This document shows, in pieces, positions 34,801 to 42,560 of a stretch of DNA of 64,000 nucleotides. This stretch comes from Dastarcus helophoroides. Taxonomy: Eukaryota; Arthropoda; Insecta; Coleoptera; Bothrideridae. Position 1 is the first letter of the stretch, and the number at the start of each line of letters is the position of its first letter. Made by a program: the position numbers and the translations under genes. The notes under the pieces were generated by a model. It was not told the DNA's origin, ran no database searches, and worked only from the letters and a program-made list of their open reading frames with translations. The stretch lies in contig CM053331.1 in the NCBI GenBank assembly GCA_028583605.1, positions 11,454,857-11,518,856 on the forward strand, in the 5' to 3' direction.

Positions 34801-37800
34801 AGGCGATTTCCGCGCGAGCATGGAGGCGGCATTAGGCGTGGACGTGACGGAGAGCATGAACGAACAGAAAGACAGACCTACGAAATTTGGGCAACGCGAT
34901 CCGCCGTCGGTGGGTACATGAAAGGAAAACGCTCGTCTGTGCTTGTTCATGCTGTTTAAGTGTGGGCGAAGAACGAATATCGCGCTTCCCCAAAGTAATG
35001 AAAAACACACGATACGGTGGTCAATATTGATTTATACATCTTAGAGGCAGCATGGAATGGCCCAGTGATGTTATTATATTATTTAATAATGACGTTGAAA
35101 ATTTACGTGGCTGTGTGAAGCTGTGGTTAATAAGAAGGTCGCATATAGAATGGAACTTAGACGAATGTTGGGAAATTACAATATCTCCGTTCGTTCGTGC
35201 TCGTTTATGTTTTTCAATGTTTATTCTCACTCGTCGATGCTTTTCGCGTTCGCAGAGGCTTGTTCAGGTTCGTTCGCTGTGTGTGGACGTGACTTAAGAA
35301 GCGAGTGGATACGCAGTTATCACGTTCCAAATGGTAACTGCGTTCATGTAGTCTCTCATTCTTTTCTTCTTCTTCAATCCTTTTGTTATTTCTTTTTTAA
35401 AATTTTTTTTTTTAATTTTCATGTCTTTTGGTTTTCTATATTTCATTTTAATGACCTATTTTTGTCAACTGTCATGAGGTGACGTATTAAAAAATTTCTA
35501 TATCACGTAGTCACATTTCAAAAAATGTTTCGTAATATTATCAACCTTTAATACTAAAAACTGAAATATTTCTAAACTGAGTTCCAGAAATGTTAAATAA
35601 AATTAATAAACATAAGGTTCACAATAAGAGTCTGCCACGAAGAATTATAAATTGTAAGTAAATTACGTAAATAATAAATTTATGTGTTACATTTGAACCC
35701 CAGTGTATAAGATAAATTAAGTCACTTGGGTATACATTGAAGAAAAAAAAATAAAAGAAGAATCTTTGATCGGCACAGAGGATGAGTAAGAATTATTTTG
35801 GGTACATTTAAACAAATACGTTTATTTGTTTAGGTGTTCCAAAAATAATTTATTCTTAATAAAGAAAGAAAAAACCTATTCTTCATGGTGAACTCTTATT
35901 GATCGGAAACGTTATGTTTATTAATTTTATTTAACATTTCTTCAGCCCAGTTTGGAAATATTTAAATTTTTATCGTTTGCTGACAATATTTCAAAACAGT
36001 TTTGGAAATATGACTACGTGATATTTAAATTTATTTAAAACGTCACCTCATCAGAGTTGACAAAATAAGAGGTTAGTTTATTTTACAACCTGTTTGGTTG
36101 GTCGGATTGGCGAACATTAAAATTTGCAAGCTACTATTGTACTGACCTTGCCCAACCATACACAAATATAAAAGATGTCGAAACTAGACTATTTACAATT
36201 TTAATTAACACATTTTTATTTGTGATAATACCATTAATTTGAAAATAAAAAACATTCATTACTACATAATAGTTTTTAATTTTCACTTTTGTCGGCAGTG
36301 TTCATAACTGCCAATTTTTTAATGTCAAAACTACTTATGATAGTATTTTAGAAATTTGTTTTTTTGATACGAAAATACTTTTTAAGATAAAACTACCTAT
36401 GAGCGTTTTTTTAAAGTATTTAAATAGTCAATAAGTATTTTTTTACTGTTTGAAAATGAAATGTCTGATATTTACAGTTTGCCGGAAAATTGATGAAAAA
36501 ATAAAGCAATTCTTATATAAATCAAGAATCAGGTCTCTCCTCTGCATTAGTTTGTCCCTTGGCAGTTAGGTTAGGTTAGGTTAGGTTATGTAATTAGTAA
36601 ATTAAGAAGAAAATATATAGCATTACTAGTCTCGGAGATAAAATAATACTTTACAAGGTTAATTTCAATGGTTTTTTGCTTTATAACATTAAATGTTATC
36701 AGCCTGAGAACAATTTTCTAAATTATTTTCAGAAACAAGACTTATTTTAGTAATTATCACTGGGGAACAGTGGGCAGCATAATTTCTGTTGAGTTTGATT
36801 TTCAGCTGCTTTAGAGTTAAATAGGCATGCTGATTCAAAACTACAGTTAGTTTTCTTTTACCGCATCTAGTTTTTTTCTTTACTTTCTATAGCTATCATA
36901 CTTTCTACTAAGAGGAAGTGCGTTTTTGTGATATTTTCGGAGTTTAGTTAGTGCTCACGGAATTGTGTATTGCCATAACCGTTGATTGAATTCCAATCAA
37001 CGCCATAACGTACATAATTTAATAGAAATGTTGAGAATTTTATTCCAAGACGCAATTACTAACGATTTTTCATCGATAACTCAAAGCAAATATTGACGTG
37101 TCCTCCTCCACAGTGGACACTTATTTGGCTAACAATAAGTCGTAGCAAAACACTCAGTTTGTTTGTGTGAACAATTTGAGGGCATAAAGAGAGTAATTAA
37201 TTTGTCGCAATATTATATGCACTTATGACCATCCTGCTTTTTCCTTGGCCAGTACGCGGATATTCTAATGGTGCATTTACACTAGACACTTTATTCCGTA
37301 CATTTTTCTGTGACATAAAACATATTGTAGCAAAAAATAATTATAAAGTTTTGTTTGGAAATTTTATAGAGAATTTGATAAGGGAAAGCAGCTGCGATAA
37401 GTCAAACGGCAAATAAGCGTTCCAGCAATTTCGGCAAACGATAAGGCTTATCTGCTGGATTCTTCTAGAACTCGAACCGGGACCTATATAAGGCGGTCGC
37501 TTTTTTCTCAATTAGTGAGTTAGAAGTCAATGAATAAATTAGTTAATTAAACAGAGTTAGTGAATTACAATTGTAGTGTTCCGAGTTCAGTTTTGAAACA
37601 ATTTACCAAGTGTTAATCATTCGAACCGATAACGCGCAACAATATTTTCTCTCTGATGTAAGTCTCAACTATCCTCCGAGAACATCTTTCCTCTCAGCTG
37701 TGTAGATAAGTCTCGGATAGCTTCTCTCTGGATAGCTGACACTTATGTCAGAGAGAAATGTAGGGAATAAAGTGTCTAATCTAAACGCTTCCTAAGGATC

Positions 37801-40334
37801 CCTGTTTCTTATACATGTGAAACAACAGATCCCATGAAAACCATTAGGAGCATTGAAATTGGCTACCAAGGTGTGAACTGAAAACTAGTGATTCAAATAT
37901 TTTTCACCAGCAACTTGTCGACAGAAAAAAAAACAACTTTTCCTGTATATAAAACTGGGTCTTGAAGCAATTTGTTAAATCTCTGTCATTTAAAGCAAAT
38001 TGATTCAAATATCTATTGTGGTATTTTTTAGATTATCATTCGAAAAGATAAAGGCCAGTGTATTTGATTATCCACAGACTCGATAGCTAACTAAGAACGA
38101 ACCTTTCGTCGCAAGAATGACTGAATTTGAAAAGAATGATTTTCTGGCATTCAAAATCATTACCAGATACTTGCTGAAAATACACGAGCTTACGATTACA
38201 TCAAAATTGTCGAACAACTCTTAAAAAGATTCAAAATACTAAATATAACATGACTATCAAATTGCATTTTTTAAATAGCTGTGGGGCAGAGATGAGCAGG
38301 TTAAGCGATTTCACAAAGATTTGAAGATCATGGAGGCACGGTATCAAGGTCAATGGGTTACAAAGGTGAATACACAATAAGCTTGCCCACACTAAAGAAG
38401 GAACTCAAAAATGTTTATCCTTAATAAGTTTGCGTAACACTTTGTAAATAAAAATTTTACTATTTGTATAAGCACAATTTGATTTTCAGTAATATCTAGT
38501 CGCTAGCATTTGCATGAACAATATGTTTGAAAGTGAACACTATATTTGGTAAATTTTACCTTTATTTTCTTTTATATGCTCATCTTGTATGGCTTGTATG
38601 TTGAACCAAGGACAGGTATCCTGTAGATTGAAAAGCTGACATGATAGACTTAAATGTAGTTCATTTTTGGATTTAAAGATCAAAAATTAGTCGAAAACAA
38701 ATCAGATTTTTGGCAGCGAAATTGCCGTTCCCCAGTGTTATTGATGTGTAACTGAAAATCAGTTCTATCGACAAAATTATAACTTGTTAACTAGGCTAAC
38801 TAAGCCGTGTCAGGTTCCTATGTTACAGAAATCCTTCGGAGGTTCCTAGCATAAAATTTTTAAATTTCTAACTTTTTAATACTTTCATATTTATAATTAT
38901 TTGATTATAATAAATAATAAATGACCAATTAAATGTTCTGTAATTAAACAGTTAAACGTGCTTAAAATTGAAAATATGCGTAACCGCACTACCATAGACT
39001 ACTTTCGGTCTTCCTTGGCCTCATCAGTATGGCACGGTGGTTGTATACATTTCCAACTTAAAGCCGTTAGTTAGTCGCATAAGTATCCAAGAGAGTAAAC
39101 CCTCATTGGGTGATTTGTAACTGACTTTTAGCTGTTTATTACGCAAACATTTTCGCTACATGCTAATTGAAGCATTCTTCTCTGCTGAGATAATAAGCCT
39201 TGTATATACGAATATAAACAAGTTTATTACGATGCAATTGAAATCTAATTTCATTAGAAGCTAATGAAAAATAGAATAAAATTGCAAAGTTCACGTAGAT
39301 GAGACAAAGCTTGTATCACGGGTTGCATCTCAACATCCATAGATGCAAACGTTCTCGGCGTGACTTTACTTTCATCTAGTTTGACAAATGACCAATTAAA
39401 CGTTCTGTAATTAAACAGTTAAACGTGCTTAAAATTGAAAATATATTCAACCGCAACCATAGATTAGTTTCTGCCTTCCTTGGCCTCATCAGTATGGCAC
39501 GGTGGTTGTATACATTTCCAACTTAAAGCCGTTAGTCAGTCGTATAAGTATCCAAGGAGAGTAAACTCCCATTGGGTTTCTTGTAACTGACTTTTAACTG
39601 TTTATTACGCAAACATTTTCGCTACATGCTAATTGAAGCATTCTTCTCTGCTGATATAATAAGCCTTGTATATACGAATATATACAAGTTTATTACGATG
39701 CAATTGAAATCTAATTTCATTAGAATCTAATGAAAACTAGATTGCAACTGCAAAGTTCACGTAGATGAGGCAAAGCTTGTATCACGGGTTGCATCGCATA
39801 GATGCAAACGTCCTCGGCGTGACTTTACTTTCATCTAGTTTGACAAGTGATCAATTGAATGTTCTGTAATTAAACAGTTAAACGTGTTTAAAATAATGAT
39901 TAATAAAAAAATTGAAAAAATATTAAAAGCAAGCTTCGCGAAAATACCAATTTTTACCAAACTCATATAACTTTAAGCTACTCGTTCGCTTGGTTCGCTT
40001 GTTTTCAAAAGCTATATTCTTTTAAAGTTTGCTTTTCTACATTTGTTTAATATACTATTGCGACATTTCTGATTCAAATATAAAAACCGCGATTAACTGA
40101 AAATTTGTAAAAACAGTATCCACTATTCAAGCAAATTATAGGCTTCTATGAGCTCACTTACCTTTCGAAGCAGGATATTTTTCTAATCATGTAATTGAGT
40201 CCTTGAATGCTCGAATTTTCACAGTATTCTCTAACATAGCGCCTTAAACTTTTGCGAAAATTCCTCTTTGGTGAATTTTCTTCTTTAATTTCAAAGTTTG
40301 TGAAATTATTTGCTTCCGTTTCCACAGGATCCAT
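18191..40334 (-). CDS. ppk: pickpocket-family DEG/ENaC sodium channel, complete, nine exons
   Basis: Join (minus): 40334..40162, 28197..27955, 27900..27801, 27752..27604, 26682..26487, 26416..26146, 23079..23020, 19007..18812, 18419..18191. These total 1617 nt, giving 538 residues plus TAG; every junction is AG/GT and all phases agree. It is an amiloride-type cation channel subunit in the plasma membrane. The N-terminus has the family block Y-C-E-N-S-S-I-Q-G-L-N-Y (37-48). TM1 is about 59-80. The extracellular loop carries F-P-A-V-T-V-C-P (104-110), G-F-C-Y-T-F-N, H-C-G-C-V-D-Y-W-M-P-R near 370 and the C-K-C-L-P-L-C cluster. TM2 holds G-G-I-L-G-L-F-T-G-F-S (496-507), with the G-x-S selectivity motif, followed by a short cytoplasmic tail. 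The length is normal for the family. The Met at 40334 is chosen because it opens exon 1 just upstream of the conserved block. The subfamily number cannot be told. It may act in mechano- or chemosensation or in tracheal fluid clearance, by family analogy only. Confidence 0.95.
18420..18811 (-). other. ppk: ppk intron 8
   Basis: A 392-bp AT-rich intron with canonical ends; nothing else seen. Confidence 0.8.
18812..19007 (-). CDS. ppk: ppk exon 8 (C-x-C-L-P-x-C)
   Basis: Acceptor TTTTACAG and donor GA|GTAAGT, 196 nt. Contains D-C-K-C-L-P-L-C followed by I-N-Y-N-Y-E-L-S, the pre-TM2 cysteine cluster. Confidence 0.93.
19008..20190 (-). other. ppk: 3' part of ppk intron 7, nothing recognised
   Basis: AT-rich intron sequence between exon 8 and the LINE remnant. 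No motif recognised. Confidence 0.6.
20366..20624. mobile_element. inverted-repeat element with hammerhead-like arms, 12-bp TSD
   Basis: A 259-bp insertion in the LINE, bounded by perfect copies of TTGGAAGTTCTA at 20354..20365 and 20625..20636. The related LINE tail at 44.37 kb shows the empty site. Its two arms are inverted around 20510 and each contains a TGATAGC...GCTATC-type stem followed by GAAACGCGTT-like sequence on the outward strand. Relatives are at 33722..33953 and 50684..50790. The long variable TSD and the terminal motif resemble Penelope-type termini rather than a DNA transposon. Confidence 0.7.
20463..20506 (-). ncRNA. hammerhead-ribozyme-like motif (IR-element family)
   Basis: Minus strand: CUGAAGA, one extra U, a 5-bp stem GAUAG/CUAUC, then GAAA and CGCGUU. 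Sequence before CUGAAGA (CUUU) can pair with AGAG after the putative cleavage triplet. The extra U between the core and stem II departs from the canonical hammerhead, so activity is uncertain. The plus-strand counterpart at 20520..20562 has CUAAAGA instead of CUGAAGA. Confidence 0.5.
22904..22984. repeat. (AGTT)n tetranucleotide microsatellite
   Basis: About 80 bp of AGTT repeats with a few substitutions, just downstream of ppk exon 7 in intron 7. Confidence 0.9.
23020..23079 (-). CDS. ppk: ppk exon 7, 60-nt microexon
   Basis: Acceptor after a T9 tract (TTTAG) and donor A|GTAAGT. Only one frame is open; it gives D-L-C-G-G-A-K-A-E-C and completes the M-P-R motif from exon 6. It is too short for ordinary ORF calling and was found from phase and motif continuity. 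Confidence 0.88.
23121..25883. mobile_element. non-autonomous TIR element (hAT-like), AT-rich interior
   Basis: A 2763-bp insertion in ppk intron 6 with ends TAGAGATCGG and CGGGCCTCTA, flanked by CTAATTAT at 23113..23120 and 25884..25891. The interior is degenerate A/T sequence with recurring TTTTGCC and AAATTTCGAC words and no coding frame. A (TA)n tract lies near its right end. A long portion is related to 54900..56530, which shows that this is a dispersed family. Confidence 0.75.
25725..25802. repeat. (TA)n microsatellite
   Basis: A TA dinucleotide run with short interruptions, within the 2.76-kb TIR element. Confidence 0.95.
26146..26416 (-). CDS. ppk: ppk exon 6 (cysteine-rich core)
   Basis: Acceptor TTTCTAG and donor A|GTAAGT, 271 nt. 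Encodes the beta-ball/knuckle region through R-D-C-Y-F and C-H-L-E-C-L to H-C-G-C-V-D-Y-W-M-P, whose last Arg is completed by exon 7. Confidence 0.94.
26487..26682 (-). CDS. ppk: ppk exon 5
   Basis: Acceptor TTTTTAG and donor AGA|GTGAGT, 196 nt. Reads W-N-I-E-E-G-F, Y-P-H-R-A and D-L-D-H-T-C-K, then F-Q-G-I-R, in the order seen in insect pickpocket proteins. Confidence 0.92.
26683..27603 (-). other. ppk: ppk intron 4, nothing recognised
   Basis: A 921-bp AT-rich intron with canonical splice ends. No repeat recognised. Confidence 0.7.
27604..27752 (-). CDS. ppk: ppk exon 4 (G-F-C-Y-T-F-N motif)
   Basis: Acceptor TTTTTAG and donor AT|GTAAGT, 149 nt. Carries W-E-A-K-Y-I-P-C and D-E-G-F-C-Y-T-F-N, the diagnostic DEG/ENaC extracellular signature. 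Using the second GTAAGT four bases further on would run into TAA. Confidence 0.92.
27801..27900 (-). CDS. ppk: ppk exon 3
   Basis: Acceptor TTTTTCAG and donor GAA|GTAAGT, 100 nt. Encodes a 33-residue extracellular segment with C-D-D-D and an N-E-T sequon. Confidence 0.9.
27955..28197 (-). CDS. ppk: ppk exon 2 (TM1 and start of extracellular domain)
   Basis: Acceptor TTCTAG|G and donor GA|GTAGAA. 243 nt with 80 full codons. Contains TM1 (L-W-W-I-F-V-F-I-I-C-I-G-G) and the F-P-A-V-T-V-C motif. An in-frame TAG just past the donor shows the frame must splice here. Confidence 0.93.
28198..28773 (-). other. ppk: start of the ppk intron 1 region before its transposon cluster
   Basis: AT-rich intron sequence adjoining exon 2. 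No feature recognised. Confidence 0.6.
28782..29988 (-). mobile_element. internally deleted hAT element with transposase remnant
   Basis: A 1207-bp element with ends CAGTGGCGGCTGGTGC and GCACTAGCCGCCACTG. Flanks AAGGGACC (28774..28781) and ATGGGACC (29989..29996) match at 7 of 8 positions. The minus strand around 29180..29090 reads I-T-I-P-M-T-S-A-E-A-E-W followed by L-E-R-I-K-T-L, the C-terminal hAT block usually seen as P-x-T-S-A-x-A-E-R-S-F-S. It lies in ppk intron 1. Confidence 0.8.
30063..30394. mobile_element. TIR MITE in ppk intron 1
   Basis: Inverted arms of about 75 bp: AAGATCAAACTAACTTACAT... at the left and its reverse complement with a few changes ending near 30394. Both arms include TCGAAGTAAATAGGA at their inner ends. 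No clear target duplication. Confidence 0.6.
30395..32114 (-). other. ppk: ppk intron 1 sequence, nothing recognised
   Basis: Contains a 114-codon minus-strand frame (31342..30998) and a 64-codon plus-strand frame (30555..30749). Neither shows a motif I recognise, and both probably occur by chance. Confidence 0.45.
33722..33953. mobile_element. second copy of the hammerhead-like inverted-repeat element
   Basis: Shares both arms with 20366..20624 (ACCAAGAAAGA..., CAACAAAGGTTGCTNTAACGCG) and keeps a longer right end that mirrors the left end of that copy. The right arm has lost most of its stem II segment. It is inserted in the RTE-like LINE. Confidence 0.7.
33786..33828 (-). ncRNA. hammerhead-ribozyme-like motif
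   Basis: Minus strand: CUGAAGA, extra U, GAUAGC-UUG-GCUGUC stem (one wobble), GAAA and CGCGUU. Same design as 20463..20506. Stem I pairing is weak here. Confidence 0.45.
34351..35293. mobile_element. CpG-rich Harbinger-like TIR element
   Basis: A 943-bp element flanked by TTA (34348..34350 and 35294..35296). The left end is GTTCGCGCGTCCACAC; the right end, read in reverse complement, is GTCACGTCCACAC. Subterminal AGCGAACGAAC motifs are mirrored. Base composition is far richer in G+C and CpG than the surroundings. Short frames inside have no clear match; 35052..35170 is faintly MADF-like (W-P-S-D, C-W-E-I), only a guess. Confidence 0.65.
35454..36073. mobile_element. foldback TIR element
   Basis: Long inverted arms: ACCTATTTTTGTCAAC... 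with GAGGTGACGT and ATCACGTAGTCA on the left are mirrored at the right end by TGACTACGTGAT, ACGTCACCTC and GTTGACAAAATAAGAGGT. No coding region. No target duplication I can be sure of. Confidence 0.65.
36074..37268 (-). other. ppk: ppk intron 1 sequence, nothing but a short TTAGG run
   Basis: AT-rich sequence. The only feature noted is the telomere-like repeat at 36566..36585. Confidence 0.5.
36566..36585 (+). repeat. short interstitial (TTAGG)4
   Basis: Four perfect units of the ancestral insect telomere repeat. Too short to imply a former telomere. Confidence 0.8.
37269..37792. mobile_element. Harbinger-like MITE copy 3, split by a solo LTR
   Basis: The MITE ends are flanked by TAA at 37266..37268 and 37793..37795. 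The two halves match other copies (CACTAGACACTTTATTCC on the left, TCTCGGATAGCTTCTCTC on the right) but are separated by 316 bp of LTR-like sequence. Confidence 0.75.
37326..37641 (+). mobile_element. solo LTR of a Ty3/Gypsy-like retrotransposon
   Basis: A 316-bp insertion starting TGTAGC and ending GCAACA, flanked by ATAT on both sides (37322..37325 and 37642..37645). It carries TATATAAG at 37485 with a TCAATTA initiator-like site about 25 bp downstream and AATAAA at 37533. TG...CA ends, a TATA box, a poly(A) signal and a 4-bp TSD together indicate a solo LTR left after recombination. The superfamily is inferred from the TSD length only. Confidence 0.65.
38095..38380 (+). pseudogene. fragment of a repeat-encoded insect protein family
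   Basis: Shifting plus-strand frames read N-D-F-L-A-F-K, then I-V-E-Q-L-L-K-R-F-K, then R-F-H-K-D-L-K-I-M-E-A-R-Y-Q-G-Q-W. This resembles the E-R-F-H-Q-D-I-x-x-M-E-x-R-Y-Q-G-R-W block of a large repeat-encoded protein family I recall from many insect genomes; I do not know its function. Several frameshifts, no start. Confidence 0.45.
38983..39038 (-). ncRNA. type-I hammerhead ribozyme, unit 1
   Basis: Minus strand: CUGAUGA (39027..39021), stem II GGCC-AAGGAA-GACC (one C/A mismatch), GAAA, then GUAGUC with putative cleavage after C at 38997. Stem I is GUGCCAUA before the core pairing with UAUGGUA after it, a 3-nt bulge, then ACCG with CGGU. Stem III is minimal and has a G/G clash at its second pair. 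All invariant core residues are present. Confidence 0.75.
39450..39503 (-). ncRNA. type-I hammerhead ribozyme, unit 2 (partly degraded)
   Basis: Minus strand: CUGAUGA (39492..39486), GGCC-AAGGAA-GGCA, GAAA, CUAAUC with putative cleavage after C at 39462. Stem I CCAUA/UAUGG and ACCG/CGGU is retained with a shorter bulge. The pair closing stem II next to GAAA is lost (G/A), and the second stem III pair is C/A. Confidence 0.7.
40162..40334 (-). CDS. ppk: ppk exon 1 (start codon, cytoplasmic N-terminus)
   Basis: ATG at 40334 and donor AG|GTAAGT at 40161. It encodes 57 codons plus two bases, including the conserved Y-C-E-N-S-S-I-Q-G-L-N-Y block. It was identified by homology and phase although it is 12 kb from exon 2. 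Confidence 0.9.
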
Positions 40335-41253
40335 AATACTAATAAGTGAAATGGCTAATTCAATTTTGTTTAAAGTACGTCTATTAATCGCATGGGATAT
40401 GCTAATACTGAAACGTTAATTTCAACTGATGGGAAGATGGGATACACCCTCTCACATAAATTACCTAATGGGTCATTGAAACAAGAATCGCTTAAAACTG
40501 CAAAACAAAACTAACTTCTTAAACTTCGTGGCAGCTAAAAGGTTAAAGCGATTTAATCTCATCTACCAAAAATCAAGGACATATTTTTATATTATTACCT
40601 ATTAAAATACCTGAGTTTCGCACTGATTAGCTAAATTGTAGCTGCACACCTTTGTATAATCACTTTTATATAGTAACGTTTGATAACAAGAACTAAATTA
40701 AAAATGTCCAGATACTCGAATGGATTAAACACTTTATGTTTATAAGATGTAGGTCAGGCAACCAAAATTTGCGTTTTAGTTCGAGTTAAGAATAACATTT
40801 AAATTACTCCTATAAATGTAACGGTTTATCTTATAAAGTGTTAAAAACAGACCCTCTAAAATAGTTTTCACTAAATCAAATGGTTCTGTAGTAAATCAGT
40901 AAGAATAGTGTGAAATATAATAAATACATCTTTCCCAGTTTGCATGCTTATGTAAAATGAGATAGTCTTTGCGTAATCTGCACCTTATTTTGTTTCGAAA
41001 AATTTAAAATTTAAGTAGCGGCATTGAAGCAGCACATGTATAATTTAGCTTAATACAATAGCAGTATGAACAATAATTTACAGATCACCTTTAAAAATAA
41101 TTATTTATGCTGATTAATTAATTTACATTAAAATGCCGTTGATACCAAATTAGAAATAGCTCTTTAATTTAATTTATTATAATGAAAGAAAAAATAAAAG
41201 CCAAATATTCGAAAATAATTCATATTGTTGGTTCGTTGTTTTTTTTTCTTTTA
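40335..41253. other. upstream region of ppk, no promoter motif identified
   Basis: AT-rich intergenic sequence that should include the ppk 5' UTR and promoter. I see no convincing TATA/Inr combination. Confidence 0.45.
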
Positions 41254-42110
41254 CGTGTGTGTGACTACACTAGACACTCTATTTCGTACATTTCTCTCTC
41301 ACATAAAATTTATTAAGTGTCAACCATCCTGAGACAAGCTATTCGAGATTGTCAGCTGTGTAAATAAGTCTCGAATAGCTTCTCACAGGATAGTTGGTAC
41401 TTACCTCAAAGAGAAATGTACAGAATAAAGTATCTGGTGTAAACTCACCCTTAAATTTATGACTGTGTAGTTTCTAATTTTCAGCTATATTACATTGGAT
41501 GCCAGCAGTGATTATTACTTTTTGGCGATAACAGTTTTAAACTAAATAAATTTAAAGTGTCATCTTTGACACGCTCGTCATTACTTTACCATTATTTGAA
41601 CAACGGACACAAAACAATTTCTATGAAATGCAAGGAAAAAAATGTTCCTGCAATTAATTTTACTCGAAAATGAAACAGAATTGCGTCTTATTCTTTTACA
41701 CTGTATTTAAAAGTGACTTAACTTACAATATGTATGAAAGTTTTAAGAACTTGAGATTCCCAAGTTTGTGTTTTCTTTCTTGCTTTTTTTTGTCTCACTT
41801 TAATAAAATTTAAAGTAGTTAATTAATCGTTTTCAAAATTAATAGAGTTCTGCTGTAAAAAATTCTGAATCGACAGAAATAAAAATGGCAAAAATCGGTT
41901 AAGAATTGGGGTCTGCAATTTAAAAAAGCAGCAAATGCTATAATTGCCTAGAGAAAGCCCTCCTATAGTCAAAAAGCTCTATTTTAACTAATCTGGGACA
42001 AAATTAATCTTATTTTTATGACGAAAAGTCGTGTTTTTTGGCATTACGCGATATTAGAGCAAACCACCACCAACGGTCGGGGTGTGCAATTTCAAAGTAT
42101 AAACTCGTTA
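41254..42110 (+). repeat. duplicated segment, copy A
   Basis: After the MITE, about 650 bp are related to 45657..46440: a shared order of ATTATTACTTTTTGG, ATTTGAACAA, TTTTACACTGTA and TTGAGATTC words with many substitutions. No gene is recognisable. Similarity begins at the MITE edge on the left. Confidence 0.6.
41257..41450. mobile_element. Harbinger-like MITE copy 4 (in a duplicated segment)
   Basis: Right end CTCACCC followed by TTA; the left end is mutated. Core words ACTAGACACTCTATTTCG and CAGCTGTGTAAATAAGTC identify the family. It is the left edge of a segment that recurs at 45279..46440. Confidence 0.65.
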
Positions 42111-42560
42111 TTTAAAAGTCAAAATTTTCTAATTATAGTAAAAATCTTAACAAATTTAAAAGTTTGAAGAAAACAATTTAATTCTAATAAGTCTCCAGGA
42201 AAAGTCGAAATTTTTATGAAATTGAGAATTTTTAAAAAGTGAAAGGTCTTGGATCAAAATATATTTAAAAAATTCGGAAATATCGAAACAAAAAAAAAAT
42301 TGAAATTTTAACGCCAAAATTTGATGAAATATGGAAATTTGAAAAAAACAAATTTTGCAATGTGATACGTGTCAAAAAAATTGAAATTTACAAAAATTCT
42401 CAAATTGTAATTTTAAAAAATACTTCTACCTATTTTTCGGACTTTTTTAAATAGTAGATTTTTTAAAATTTCAACTTTTGAAAATTTGAACCTTAGAAAA
42501 TTTTGATTTTTTTGAAATATGCACTATACTTGGAAATCGTTGGTAAAACCAAAAGTGCAC
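42110..42560. repeat. AT-rich quasi-periodic repeat block
   Basis: A-rich then T-rich degenerate AAATTTGAAA-type sequence like that at 15.9-18.0 kb. No genes. Confidence 0.5.

Larger units (their letters stand above)
38926..39895 (-). repeat. 465-bp tandem repeat with embedded hammerhead ribozymes (retrozyme-like)
   Basis: Two full units and the start of a third: the word TAATTAAACAGTTAAACGTG recurs at 38941, 39408 and (with one change) 39867, and the ribozyme cores are 465 bp apart. The two full units differ by scattered substitutions and small indels. Each carries one hammerhead motif on the minus strand, so a transcript with minus polarity would give 465-nt monomers. The array lies in ppk intron 1 in sense orientation. 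Tandem monomers with type-I hammerheads are characteristic of retrozymes and of the Dolichopoda pDo500 satellite. No protein is encoded. Confidence 0.85.

Noticed and set aside
34380..35010. several long overlapping frames on both strands
   Set aside because: Open mainly because the element is GC/CpG-rich and low in stop codons; no motif was recognised.
36566..36585. TTAGG repeats as evidence of a telomere or fusion point
   Set aside because: Only four units, with no degenerate array around them; this can arise by chance or break repair.
38926..39895. CRISPR-like interpretation of the tandem repeat
   Set aside because: Units are about 465 bp and near identical throughout, with no short repeat/spacer structure, and the context is a eukaryotic intron.
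40335..40900. ppk core promoter
   Set aside because: TATA-like words are frequent in this AT-rich DNA and none has a matching initiator at a sensible distance.
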